From assembly GCA_019312665.1 (NCBI GenBank), contig JAFDCZ010000043.1, positions 1 through 50,836 of the forward strand: a DNA stretch of 50,836 nt. Direction: 5' to 3'. The translations under genes and the position numbers were made by a program. Below the pieces are notes generated by a model that saw only the letters and a program-made list of their open reading frames with translations, had not been told where the DNA came from and ran no database searches. This DNA comes from Deltaproteobacteria bacterium (GTDB lineage Bacteria > Myxococcota_A > UBA9160 > UBA6930). Below, one piece after another: positions 40,666 to 48,205 of this stretch (position 1 is the first letter of the stretch; every line of letters starts with the position of its first letter).

Positions 40666-40868
40666 TGTGGTTCCAGTTGCCTGCACGGTCGATCGCGGGG
40701 CGGGGGGCGGTCAGCGCGGAAGTAAAAGCGGAGCCAGGCCCGAGAGTACGCGCCCTCGGACTGCTAGCTCGGCAAACCGGGTGCACGCGCGTTCGAGGGT
40801 CTGGTGAGCCATGGATCGCTGGGCGCCCCCCCGCCCCGCGATCCGCAACGAGAAGCGGAGCGGAGTCC
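40640..40868 (+). repeat. Interspersed terminal-inverted-repeat element, copy B
   Basis: The core 40691-40843 runs from GATCGCGGGGCGGGGGGCGG to CCGCCCCGCGATC and matches the reverse complement of copy A near 18.5 kb. Matching blocks include TCAGCGCGGAAGTA, AAGCGGAGCCAGGCCCGAGA and GTACGCGCCCTCG. The homology continues left through TTGCCT and CTGCGCCCAG into the right end of the neighbouring inverted-repeat element, and right to AACGAGAAGCG. Copy B, like copy A, lies between convergent genes. Confidence 0.85.
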
Positions 40869-40883
40869 TGGGAGTGGGGTTCT

Positions 40884-41393
40884 TCAGCGGGGGAAGCTCA
40901 GGTAGAGCTGGGTGTAGACGTAGCTGCCGTCTGCGGCGCGTGCGATGCCGACGCCCGTGGCGTTGAAGGGGCGCGCCACCAGGTTCTGGTGGTGGGCTGG
41001 GGAGTGGATCCAGCCCGAGAGGATTTCGGCGTTGGGGCCCGGCTTGTTGGTGCGGCCGACGTTTTCGGCGGCCATCGAGAAGCCGGTGATTCCGGCGCGC
41101 TCGAGCCGAGCGACCCAGTTCAGGCCTTCGGGGGAGGTATGCGAGAGGTAGCTGCGCAGGGCCATGTCTTCGGAGTGGGCACGGGCGACGGCGTCGAGGT
41201 CCAGGCGACGTTGGAGCTCGATCAAGTGGTTGTCGCGGCGGAACGTGTTGACGTCTCCGACCAGCAAGCCTTCCATGCGCGCGAGATCCGGGTCCGCCGC
41301 GTAGGCCCAGGGCGCCGTGAGCGGTACCAGCAGCACGAGCGAGAGCCAGAGGCCGAAGACGAAGTAAGCCCCGTGCCAGAGCGTTCGCGGCAT
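40884..41393 (-). CDS. CAP-domain (SCP/PR-1) secreted protein
   Basis: The 169-residue protein has a signal peptide (AYFVFGLWLSLVLLVPLTAPWAYA) and one CAP domain. Family marks are RLDLDAVARAHSEDMALRSYLSHTSPEGLN, the Glu of MAAENVGR, and SGWIHSPAHHQNLV followed by GVGIARAADGSYVYTQLY, the YtkA/YkwD-like bacterial CAP type. Bacterial CAP proteins are mostly of unknown biochemical role; wall or envelope binding is a fair guess. Its ATG overlaps the stop of the upstream lipoprotein gene by one base (TGATG), so the two are translationally coupled and probably act together outside the cytoplasmic membrane. Confidence 0.88.
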   Translation of the reverse strand: MPRTLWHGAYFVFGLWLSLVLLVPLTAPWAYAADPDLARMEGLLVGDVNTFRRDNHLIELQRRLDLDAVARAHSEDMALRSYLSHTSPEGLNWVARLERAGITGFSMAAENVGRTNKPGPNAEILSGWIHSPAHHQNLVARPFNATGVGIARAADGSYVYTQLYLSFPR

Positions 41394-42820
41394 CAGGACG
41401 GGTCCTGGGCGCCGCTCGTCCCGTCATCCCAATGGGATTGCTCTTCGAGCGGGGCGGGCGCGCCCCATACCGGCTGGGTGAGCGTCTCCGGATCCACGGA
41501 CTCCTGGAGGGTTTCCTCCAGCAGCTCACGGCGAGACAGGCGCCCGTTCTCGTAGTAGGAACGGGTATCGATCAGGCCATCACCGTCCTGGTCTTCGTCG
41601 CGCCGTCGGATCCTTTGCTGGCTGTCATAGAGCGTGACCCGGTCGATTCGGCCATCGCCATTGAGATCCTCGCGTTCGCGGACGACCTTGCCGCCCTCGT
41701 AGAACGCCATGCGGTTTCGGAATCCGTCGCCGTTCAGATCTTGCTCTTCCCGGGCGATCTCGCCGTCCCGATAGAAGATCCAGGTATCGAGGAAGCCGTC
41801 GAAATCGGTGTCGCGGCGCTGGCGGGCCATCTCGCCCTTGCGGTACTCGGCCCAGGAATCCAGGCGTCCGTCCAGGTTGGTGTCTTCTTCGACGCTCTGC
41901 TGGTTGCCATCCCGGTCGAAATAGACCGTGCGATCGGGCGCGGAGTCACCGTCTTCGTCGAAGAGCTCGCGCACGCGTTTGCCCTGATGCCGGTAGACCC
42001 AGCGGTCCGGGCGGCCGTCTCCATCCCGATCCGAGACCTCGTCCGCGACACCGCCGCGCCTCGGCGCGGTTTCCGATGTGCTTTCAGACGTGCGCGCCTG
42101 GGCCAGATCCTCGGGCCGGGCCTTGGGAGGCAGCGCGGCCTGGAGAACCGCCAGCTCATCTGCGATCGAAAAGGATCGCCCGGTCGGGGCGACCGATGCG
42201 TGGAGGGTGGGCTCCGCCCCTGCTGCCACACCCGGAGGGGGGATCGGAATGGGAATCGGGATCGGAGGCATGTTGCCGCCGGCGAGCGGGCCGAGCTGAC
42301 GCTCCATCTCGGCGAGTCGGGCGTTCTCCACAGCCTGATGGGGATCGGTCGGCACGACGGCTGCTTGCGGGAAGGGCGCCGCGCCAGGAGGCGGTGCGCC
42401 ATGGCTCGTCTGCTGCTGGCTCTGCCCGGTGTTGCTGCTCTGCGTCTGCGCTTGCCCTCGTCCTGCGGCTGCGGCGCCAGCGGCGGCCACGGCTCCTGCC
42501 GGTGCTGCGAGGATCGCCGCAGGACCCTTGACCGCTTCCCGGAAGTTCGGCCTGCCGCCCGCGACGGTCTTTCGGCTTCCGGTCTGCGCGCTCTTCGAGC
42601 CACCGAGGAACGTGATTTCGCCCGTGCCGGGGCTGCTGCCTGGCTGGTTGGGATCGGGCATCGGGATGCTCTGGCCAGGCAAGATCACCTTGGCGCCCAC
42701 GCCGAAGTCGAAGACCGGATTGCGCTCGATCTCGACCTCCGTGTCACCGTGGGCGCAGGCCAGGGCGAAGGCCGCGACGCCGAGTGTGAGCCAGCGGGTC
42801 TGCTTGCGTGTGCAGGACAT
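41393..42820 (-). CDS. Lipoprotein with seven EF-hand-like Asp-rich repeats
   Basis: The 475-residue protein starts at ATG 42820 directly after a consensus GGAGGTGAAC site. It has a lipoprotein signal (WLTLGVAAFALAC, lipid-anchored Cys22). A low-complexity middle follows (Ala-rich AAPAGAVAAAGAAAAG, Gln-rich stretch, PPIPIPIPIPPP). From about residue 258 come seven tandem repeats of about 23 residues of the form D-x-[DN]-x-D-G-x-x-D-x-x-x-x-Y-x-x-G, for example DRDGDGRPDRWVYRHQGK, DTDFDGFLDTWIFYRDGE and DLNGDGRIDRVTLYD. These resemble calcium-binding loops. No enzyme domain is visible. It is coupled to the CAP gene. A calcium-binding envelope scaffold is an inference. Confidence 0.8.
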   Translation of the reverse strand: MSCTRKQTRWLTLGVAAFALACAHGDTEVEIERNPVFDFGVGAKVILPGQSIPMPDPNQPGSSPGTGEITFLGGSKSAQTGSRKTVAGGRPNFREAVKGPAAILAAPAGAVAAAGAAAAGRGQAQTQSSNTGQSQQQTSHGAPPPGAAPFPQAAVVPTDPHQAVENARLAEMERQLGPLAGGNMPPIPIPIPIPPPGVAAGAEPTLHASVAPTGRSFSIADELAVLQAALPPKARPEDLAQARTSESTSETAPRRGGVADEVSDRDGDGRPDRWVYRHQGKRVRELFDEDGDSAPDRTVYFDRDGNQQSVEEDTNLDGRLDSWAEYRKGEMARQRRDTDFDGFLDTWIFYRDGEIAREEQDLNGDGFRNRMAFYEGGKVVREREDLNGDGRIDRVTLYDSQQRIRRRDEDQDGDGLIDTRSYYENGRLSRRELLEETLQESVDPETLTQPVWGAPAPLEEQSHWDDGTSGAQDPS

Positions 42821-42984
42821 GTTCACCTCCCATGAGTCCGTGCGCTTGCGCAGAACTCCGAGCGGAGGAACTGCAAGAAGCATGCGAGCAGCCGGCTCAA
42901 ACGGGTCTGGAGCGGATCGCGCACGCAGGGCGGGGCCTTCCGGGGGAGGCTGCCGGTCGACTGCCTGTCGCTGAGCTGGAGAGA

Positions 42985-43002
42985 TGGGAAGTTCCTTTCC
43001 CA
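42985..43002 (-). terminator. Possible terminator downstream of popT
   Basis: Read on the minus strand, TGGGAA-AGGAAC-TTCCCA forms a 6-bp hairpin 14 bases after the popT stop, followed by TCTCTCC. The weak stem and the lack of a continuous T-run make this a low-confidence call. Confidence 0.35.
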
Positions 43003-43016
43003 GGATGGCGACTGTG

Positions 43017-44033
43017 TCAGCCCTCTTCAGCGTTCTCGTCCCGCCGGCCAATCCGGTCGATCAGCAGGGTGGCACCCAGGCCCAACAGGATGAGACCTGC
43101 GGCACCTGCCGACTGCGAACCACTCGGATCGAAACGCTCGACACGCCAATCCTCTGGATCGATCTCAGCGAGGTCCGCCGCGCTGACGATTTGCCCCTTG
43201 ATGAGGTCGCCGGCTTCGGGGGCGACACCGTGCTGGAAGGGCCATAGGCCGGCGACAGCACCGACCAACAGGCCGAGCAGCAGACCGAGGGTGGCCTTCG
43301 GGAAGCGATCCAGCGTCCAGCGCAAGAGATTGCTGATGCCGACGATGCCTATCACGACGCCGATTCCGACCGGCACCGCGACGGTTGCGGCTTCCATGAG
43401 AAGCGGCAGGTCGAATCCGGCTTCGCCGATCAACGCTTGTTTGGCCTTGTCGATGGCGCCGAGGATCGGAAGGTATTGGCCGAGCAGGAGCAACAGGTAG
43501 CCGCCCGAGATGCCTGGCAGGATCATCGCTCCCGCACCGGCCATGCCCGAGAGGAGCAAGAGGCCGGTCGAGGCCTCATCGCTGGTTTGGCCCGTATCGC
43601 CGAGAGCCATCAACACCATGATTGCGAAGCCAGCCGCTGCGCCAGCCCACAAGGTGGGCGTGGCCGGGCGCGCCAGGCGCCATACGAGCGGCACGCCGCC
43701 GAGGGTCAGGCCCACGAACAGGCTGTACATGATCCAGCGCTGCTCGACGACCAGATCGCGGGTGGGGCCGGCCAGCAGCAGGATCGCGGTGCCGGCCGAG
43801 CCGGCCACGATGCCGAGCAAGATCAGGGAGCGGCGAGCGAAACGGAGCGTCGTGACCTCGGCAATCGAGGCGATGAAGGCCGGGTATATGCCTGCCGCCA
43901 GCAGCATCGTGCCGCCGGAGATTCCGGGAACCAGATTGGCCAGGCCCATCAGGATTCCGCCCAACGCCGCCCGGAAGACCAGGCTGCGGAGCGGGAGGAC
44001 ATGGTGGCTTTCGTAGACGGGCGGATGGGTCAT
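43017..44033 (-). CDS. popT: DUF368 (PopT-type) undecaprenyl phosphate translocase
   Basis: DUF368 proteins were shown in recent work to return undecaprenyl phosphate across the inner membrane for reuse in cell-wall and surface-polymer synthesis. The 338-residue protein has about nine spans and the paired inverted-repeat motifs MGLANLVPGISGGTMLLAAGIY and ILPGISGGYLLLLLGQYLP, each with a PGISGG re-entrant turn. The ATG at 44033 is 22 bases from the divergent SRAP gene. A C-terminal loop (IKGQIVSAADLAEIDPEDWRVERF) lies between the last spans. The link to UndP recycling is family knowledge, not visible in the sequence. Confidence 0.9.
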   Translation of the reverse strand: MTHPPVYESHHVLPLRSLVFRAALGGILMGLANLVPGISGGTMLLAAGIYPAFIASIAEVTTLRFARRSLILLGIVAGSAGTAILLLAGPTRDLVVEQRWIMYSLFVGLTLGGVPLVWRLARPATPTLWAGAAAGFAIMVLMALGDTGQTSDEASTGLLLLSGMAGAGAMILPGISGGYLLLLLGQYLPILGAIDKAKQALIGEAGFDLPLLMEAATVAVPVGIGVVIGIVGISNLLRWTLDRFPKATLGLLLGLLVGAVAGLWPFQHGVAPEAGDLIKGQIVSAADLAEIDPEDWRVERFDPSGSQSAGAAGLILLGLGATLLIDRIGRRDENAEEG

Positions 44034-44055
44034 GGCAGCGAGCTACTCTAGCGGT

Positions 44056-44784
44056 GTGTGTGGGCGATTCACGCTCAGCAAGTCGGGTTCGGAGATTGCC
44101 GCCCATTTCGGCCTCCGGGCGGTCCCGGCCTTTGCGCCTCGGTACAACGTGGCTCCCGGCCAGGACGTGGCGGTCGTGCGTCTCGAAACCGACCCGACGC
44201 AGGCCGATGGAGCGCGCCAGCTCGAGCTCCGCCGCTGGGGGCTGCTCCCGAGCTGGGCCAAGCAGCCGAATGACGGAGCCCGGCTGTTCAACGCCAGGCT
44301 CGAGACGGTCGACACCAAACCCAGCTTTCGAGCCGCCTTCAAGAGACGGCGAGCACTGGTGCCGGCCGACGGATACTACGAGTGGCAGGCGGCCCGGGGC
44401 GGCAAGCTCCCTCATCATCTGGCGCTTCCGGAGGGCGCGTTGTTCGCGATGGCGGCCATCTACGAGCATTGGGACGATGGACAGGGGCAAGAGCTGGAAA
44501 CGGTGGCCTTGCTGACCTGCGAGGCGGTGGGGGCGAGTCGCGACGTCCACACACGCATGCCGGTCCTCCTTTCGCCCTCCGCCTACACCGCGTGGTTGGA
44601 TCCGGCCACCGACCCCGCGGACGCCCTCGCTCTCTGCGAGCCTGGGATCGCGCTGGGCCTGGAGGCGCGGCGTGTCGGCAAGCGGGTGAACAACGTGAGC
44701 AACGATGATCCGGGCTGCCTCGAACTCGAGCCGCTCCCGCTTTTTGCCCCCGGTCCGCTCTCCGGCCAAGAGATCGACGACTGA
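44056..44784 (+). CDS. yedK: SRAP/HMCES-family abasic-site DNA-protein crosslinking protein
   Basis: SRAP proteins form a stable thiazolidine crosslink with abasic sites in single-stranded DNA through a Cys at position 2. GTG 44056 was chosen because it gives VCGRFTLS, placing the required Cys directly after the initiator; the track start at 44032 would bury it. Other conserved residues are present: APRYNVAPGQ, RWGLLPSWAK, NARLETVDTKPSFRAAFKRRRALVPADGYYEW with the Asn and Glu, and DVHTRMPVLL with the active His. The protein has 242 residues. It is divergent from popT, and no SOS box is evident in the 22-base gap. Confidence 0.93.
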   Translation: MCGRFTLSKSGSEIAAHFGLRAVPAFAPRYNVAPGQDVAVVRLETDPTQADGARQLELRRWGLLPSWAKQPNDGARLFNARLETVDTKPSFRAAFKRRRALVPADGYYEWQAARGGKLPHHLALPEGALFAMAAIYEHWDDGQGQELETVALLTCEAVGASRDVHTRMPVLLSPSAYTAWLDPATDPADALALCEPGIALGLEARRVGKRVNNVSNDDPGCLELEPLPLFAPGPLSGQEIDD

Positions 44785-44839
44785 ATTCCCGGGCTGGCGT
44801 GGCCCTGTCGCTGCGGTGCGCCGTGCTATCACTCCCGCC

Positions 44840-45085
44840 ATGGCCTCGCGGGTGCGCATCGGACTCCTCGTTGCAATCGGAGTTCTCTACGTGCTCTCGA
44901 TCCCCTGGTACCGCGAGGCCGGCGCGCTTCCGGCAGGTGGCGCCGCCGGGGGTTGGCTGGGCCTCCCGGATTGGGTGGGTGTGGCCCTGGCCTGCTATGT
45001 CGCGATCGCCGTGCTCAACTCGCTGGCCTGGGCCCTTACCGAGGTGAGCGACCCGAACGGTGACGACGAGGACGACGGGTCTTGA
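44840..45085 (+). CDS. Small two-span membrane protein, probable symporter partner
   Basis: The 81-residue protein has two hydrophobic segments, RIGLLVAIGVLYVLSIPWY and WVGVALACYVAIAVLNSLAWAL, and a short acidic tail. Its size, the LGLPDWV segment between the spans and its place directly before a sodium:solute symporter gene resemble the DUF3311-type small subunits that accompany such transporters. The stop overlaps the symporter start as TTGA, which suggests equimolar production. The track start at 44705 lies in the SRAP gene; ATG 44840 is the first good start. Confidence 0.72.
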   Translation: MASRVRIGLLVAIGVLYVLSIPWYREAGALPAGGAAGGWLGLPDWVGVALACYVAIAVLNSLAWALTEVSDPNGDDEDDGS

Positions 45086-46512
45086 GCTTCGGCAGCGTCG
45101 GCGTGCTCGCTCTCTGCATCTACCTCGTGGGCCTGGTGGTCGTTGCCGAATTCGCCCGGCGTGCACGGGTGGATACCACGCCGGCCGATCACTTCCTGGC
45201 CGGTCGTGGCCTCGGCACGTTCGTGCTCTTCCTCACGCTCTACGCCACGGCCTACAGCGGGAACTCGCTCCTGGGCTATCCCGGCGAGGCGTACCGCCGC
45301 GGCTTTTCCTGGATCATGGCAACGGGCTTCATGATGTCGATCATCGTGATGTTCCACGTGCTGGCGCCCAAGCTCCGACCGTTGGCCGTCCGCCACGGCT
45401 TCGTCACGCCGGGGGATTGGATCCGTCACCGCTTCGGCAACGAAAAGGCGGGAAAGCCGCTGCTCATTGCGATCTCGGTCCTGATGGCGATCGCACTTGG
45501 CAACTTCCTCGTCGCCCAGCTGGTGGCGATGGGACACGTGACGAGCGAAGTCACCGGCGGGCAGGTCCCGTTTCCGGTGGGCGTGATCGGCCTGGCTGCG
45601 ATGATCCTGATGTACGAGACCCTGGGAGGCATGCGGGCCGTCGCCTGGACCGATTCGGCGCAGGGCCTGCTGATGGCGGGCGGCCTGCTCGCGCTCTTGA
45701 TCTGGCTGGTCGGCGAAGCCGGCGGACTGGCCGCGGTGAGCCAGGCGATTGGAGACGTCCGCCCGGACGCGATCCGCGTTCCAGATGCGAAGGAGCAGGC
45801 GAACTGGGCCAGCACGATCGTGCTGCTGGGTACGGCGAGTGTGGTCTATCCCCAGGCCATCCAACGCATCTTCGCTGCCAAGAGCGGTGCCTCCCTGAAG
45901 CGTGCGTTCTCGCTGATGACCTTCATGCCGTTGACGACGACATTGGTCGTCACGTTGATCGGCCTGGCCGCGATTCCGAGGCTCGCGGGCCTCGGCGAGA
46001 TCCAGGCCGACACGGTGATGCCGAGGCTGCTCGCCAGCTGGGCCGAGCTCGGACCCACCCAGATGCTGCTCGCTGTGTTGGTTTTTCTCGGAGCGCTGGC
46101 AGCCATCATGTCCACCGCGGATTCCGTGCTGCTCTCCCTGGGCTCGGTCATCGCCGTGGATTTGATGGGCGGCGATCGCGACCGCCCGGAAACCACGCAG
46201 CTCGCGAAGCGCGTCACTGCGGTGGCGATGGTCGTGGCCGTCGGAGTGGCGCTCATGCCGCGGCTCACCCTGTGGTCGCTGATCGAGCTGAAGATGGAAC
46301 TCTTGATCCAAGCGGTTCCGGCCTTCTTGATCGCACTTCATTGGCGTCGGCTGTCTGCCCTGGCGGCACTGCTCGGCGTGGCGGCGGGCACCCTGGTCGC
46401 CGTGGGAGCCTCACTCTTCATCGCACGTCGGATCGGTGGCATTCATGTGGGCGTGATCGGCCTGGCCGTGAACACCGCAGTGGTGCTGGTGGTTACGGCG
46501 CTGCGTCGATGA
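45082..46512 (+). CDS. Sodium:solute symporter (SSS family)
   Basis: This 476-residue inner-membrane transporter has about 13 spans and uses the sodium gradient to take up a solute. SSS marks are DHFLAGRGLGTFVLFLTLYATAYSGNSLLGYPGEAY in the first helices, YETLGGMRAVAWTDSAQG, and AAIMSTADSVLLSLGS, which includes the conserved Ser/Asp of the sodium site. It resembles the pantothenate/proline-type group; the substrate cannot be assigned. It starts at TTG 45082 overlapping the small membrane protein stop. Its last 20 bases overlap the convergent GT39-like gene. Confidence 0.9.
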   Translation: MSFGSVGVLALCIYLVGLVVVAEFARRARVDTTPADHFLAGRGLGTFVLFLTLYATAYSGNSLLGYPGEAYRRGFSWIMATGFMMSIIVMFHVLAPKLRPLAVRHGFVTPGDWIRHRFGNEKAGKPLLIAISVLMAIALGNFLVAQLVAMGHVTSEVTGGQVPFPVGVIGLAAMILMYETLGGMRAVAWTDSAQGLLMAGGLLALLIWLVGEAGGLAAVSQAIGDVRPDAIRVPDAKEQANWASTIVLLGTASVVYPQAIQRIFAAKSGASLKRAFSLMTFMPLTTTLVVTLIGLAAIPRLAGLGEIQADTVMPRLLASWAELGPTQMLLAVLVFLGALAAIMSTADSVLLSLGSVIAVDLMGGDRDRPETTQLAKRVTAVAMVVAVGVALMPRLTLWSLIELKMELLIQAVPAFLIALHWRRLSALAALLGVAAGTLVAVGASLFIARRIGGIHVGVIGLAVNTAVVLVVTALRR

Positions 46513-48151
46513 GGTTGCGTTCGCGGTAGCGCTTCCGTTTGCGGAAGCGCTCAGGCATCGGCAGCTCGTAGACGGATGCGCCCGGCGCAGGGCTCTCGAC
46601 CCGGTGCAAGAGCACGGCTTCGGTCGGCAAGCTTTCGCGAAGGATCGGGTAGTGGTCCGCTTCATGGTTCAAGATCAAGTGGGATGCGCCTCTCGTCCAG
46701 ATCTTGCCCGCCGAGCGTTCCTGCGCGTGGATCTTCACGAATGGGGCGCCGGCGTAGTAGGCGATGCGGCGCTTGCGGGCAGCGAGGCCTCGTACCGGGA
46801 TATCCTGGGAGCCGAGCCACTCGGCCGCGATGCGCGCAGCCCGCGAGTCGCCACGATCCGGGGGCAAGGCCTTGCCCAGGCCAATGCCCGTGACCAGTGC
46901 GAGAAGTGCGGCAAGGACCAGGTGCCCGGTGGCCTTTCCGAACCTGCGTCCGGCCCACTGTCCGAGCGCCATCACGCCGCCGGCGACGTAGCCGAGAGTC
47001 AAGATGAGCGGCGGGAGTGCGTGGCGCCCACTGACGTATCCGACGTTGGCTGCGAGCAGGAGCAGGACGACCGCGTAGGCCGCAACGACCCCGCCGATGA
47101 ACCGAGCGCGGGGCCCAGCGCGGCCCAGGCCCCCAAGGGCCAGGCCCGCCAGGAGCAGAGCCACCCCTTCGTAGCGCAGGGCACGAAGATGCGTTCGCAC
47201 CACGTCGAAGACGGCCTCTGCATAACGTTCGGCCGCCGCTGCCCGAAGTTCCTCGGGAAGCCTCGCCTCGAGTTGGGCCTTTGGCGAGACGAGTCGGCTT
47301 TCAGCCGGGCGGCCTGCGCGGTTGATCTTCGGAAGCACCGGATTCGGCCCGTCCCGGGGCGGTGCCTCCAAGCCGGCCATCACCGCCATCGATTTCTTCT
47401 GGGTGAACGTCCATTCGCCGGTCTGGGCGTGAAGGAAACCGACATACGGCCCGACGACCAGTGCGCCGCCCAGGCCGATCGCGCCAGCGAGGAGGATGGA
47501 TCGGCCGAGGGGGGCGCCGCGCTTCCAACCTTCGAAAACCGCCAGGCCGCCAGCGACCAACGCGATACCCAGGCCCTCCGGGCGGGCCAGGTAGGCCAGG
47601 CCCGCGGCAAGACCGCCTGCCAAGGCCAGCAGCGGGCGCTCTGACCGAAGCCCGCGCCACAACAGGCAGGCCGCTGAGACGAAGAAGAAGAGGTAGGCGC
47701 CCTCGCTCTGGATGTCGCCGGTGTACTCGATCGCGCCAGGGTGCACGGCGAAGAGCAGGGCGGCGATCCAGGCGGCGGCTCGGCCATGGAGATCTCGGAC
47801 GAAGAGGTAGAGGACGCCCACCGCGAGAGAGCCACAAGCGATCGAGACGAACACGGCAGCGGTTTCCCAGTTGGCGATCGGTCCATGGACCCCCGCCACG
47901 AGTGCCGAGTAGAGCGGGTGGAAGGGGTGGGCGAGGGCCTGATCCGGGAGGCCTGATTCGATGGCTTCGGCCAGCGCCAGGAAGATCGGGCCGTCGTTGA
48001 ACATCACCGCCAGGCCCTGCCAGCGCAGGATCCGGACCGCGGCGGCCAGGGCCACGATGCCGGCGAGCACCCAGGCTTCGCGGCGGGGCTCGAAGCGCAG
48101 GTCGGCAGCGGAAGCGGTGGCCATCGGGAGCGAAACGTAGGGGACGTTCAT
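46493..48151 (-). CDS. GT39/ArnT-like membrane glycosyltransferase family protein
   Basis: The 552-residue polytopic protein has about ten spans and the layout of GT-C fold enzymes such as PMT or ArnT, which transfer sugars from polyprenyl carriers. The first luminal loop carries the expected acidic residue in AVMFNDGPIFLALAEAI, and HPGAIEYTGDIQSEGAYLFFF holds a second acidic site. A soluble C-terminal domain (from about residue 440) ends in a basic tail (RFRKRKRYRERN). Donor and acceptor are unknown; together with the popT gene a polyprenyl-linked substrate is reasonable. ATG 48151 is used; ATG 48124 is an alternative start. Confidence 0.75.
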   Translation of the reverse strand: MNVPYVSLPMATASAADLRFEPRREAWVLAGIVALAAAVRILRWQGLAVMFNDGPIFLALAEAIESGLPDQALAHPFHPLYSALVAGVHGPIANWETAAVFVSIACGSLAVGVLYLFVRDLHGRAAAWIAALLFAVHPGAIEYTGDIQSEGAYLFFFVSAACLLWRGLRSERPLLALAGGLAAGLAYLARPEGLGIALVAGGLAVFEGWKRGAPLGRSILLAGAIGLGGALVVGPYVGFLHAQTGEWTFTQKKSMAVMAGLEAPPRDGPNPVLPKINRAGRPAESRLVSPKAQLEARLPEELRAAAAERYAEAVFDVVRTHLRALRYEGVALLLAGLALGGLGRAGPRARFIGGVVAAYAVVLLLLAANVGYVSGRHALPPLILTLGYVAGGVMALGQWAGRRFGKATGHLVLAALLALVTGIGLGKALPPDRGDSRAARIAAEWLGSQDIPVRGLAARKRRIAYYAGAPFVKIHAQERSAGKIWTRGASHLILNHEADHYPILRESLPTEAVLLHRVESPAPGASVYELPMPERFRKRKRYRERNLIDAAP

Positions 48152-48205
48152 GAAGTTGAAATGGCCAGGCCGTCACGCGGGGCCTCGTGGGTGTATGCTC
48201 CGGAG

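Larger units (their letters stand above)
40408..40883. other. Repeat-filled intergenic region between convergent genes
   Basis: This 476-base gap holds two repeat elements, listed separately, that abut and share about 25 bases, and no credible gene. The long track ORF across it is the translation of the repeats and of the antisense of the CAP gene. Confidence 0.7.

Noticed and set aside
42240-42290. PPIPIPIPIPPP segment of the lipoprotein as an exosortase recognition signal
   Set aside because: It is internal, not C-terminal, and lacks the following membrane helix and basic tail required of a PEP-CTERM signal.
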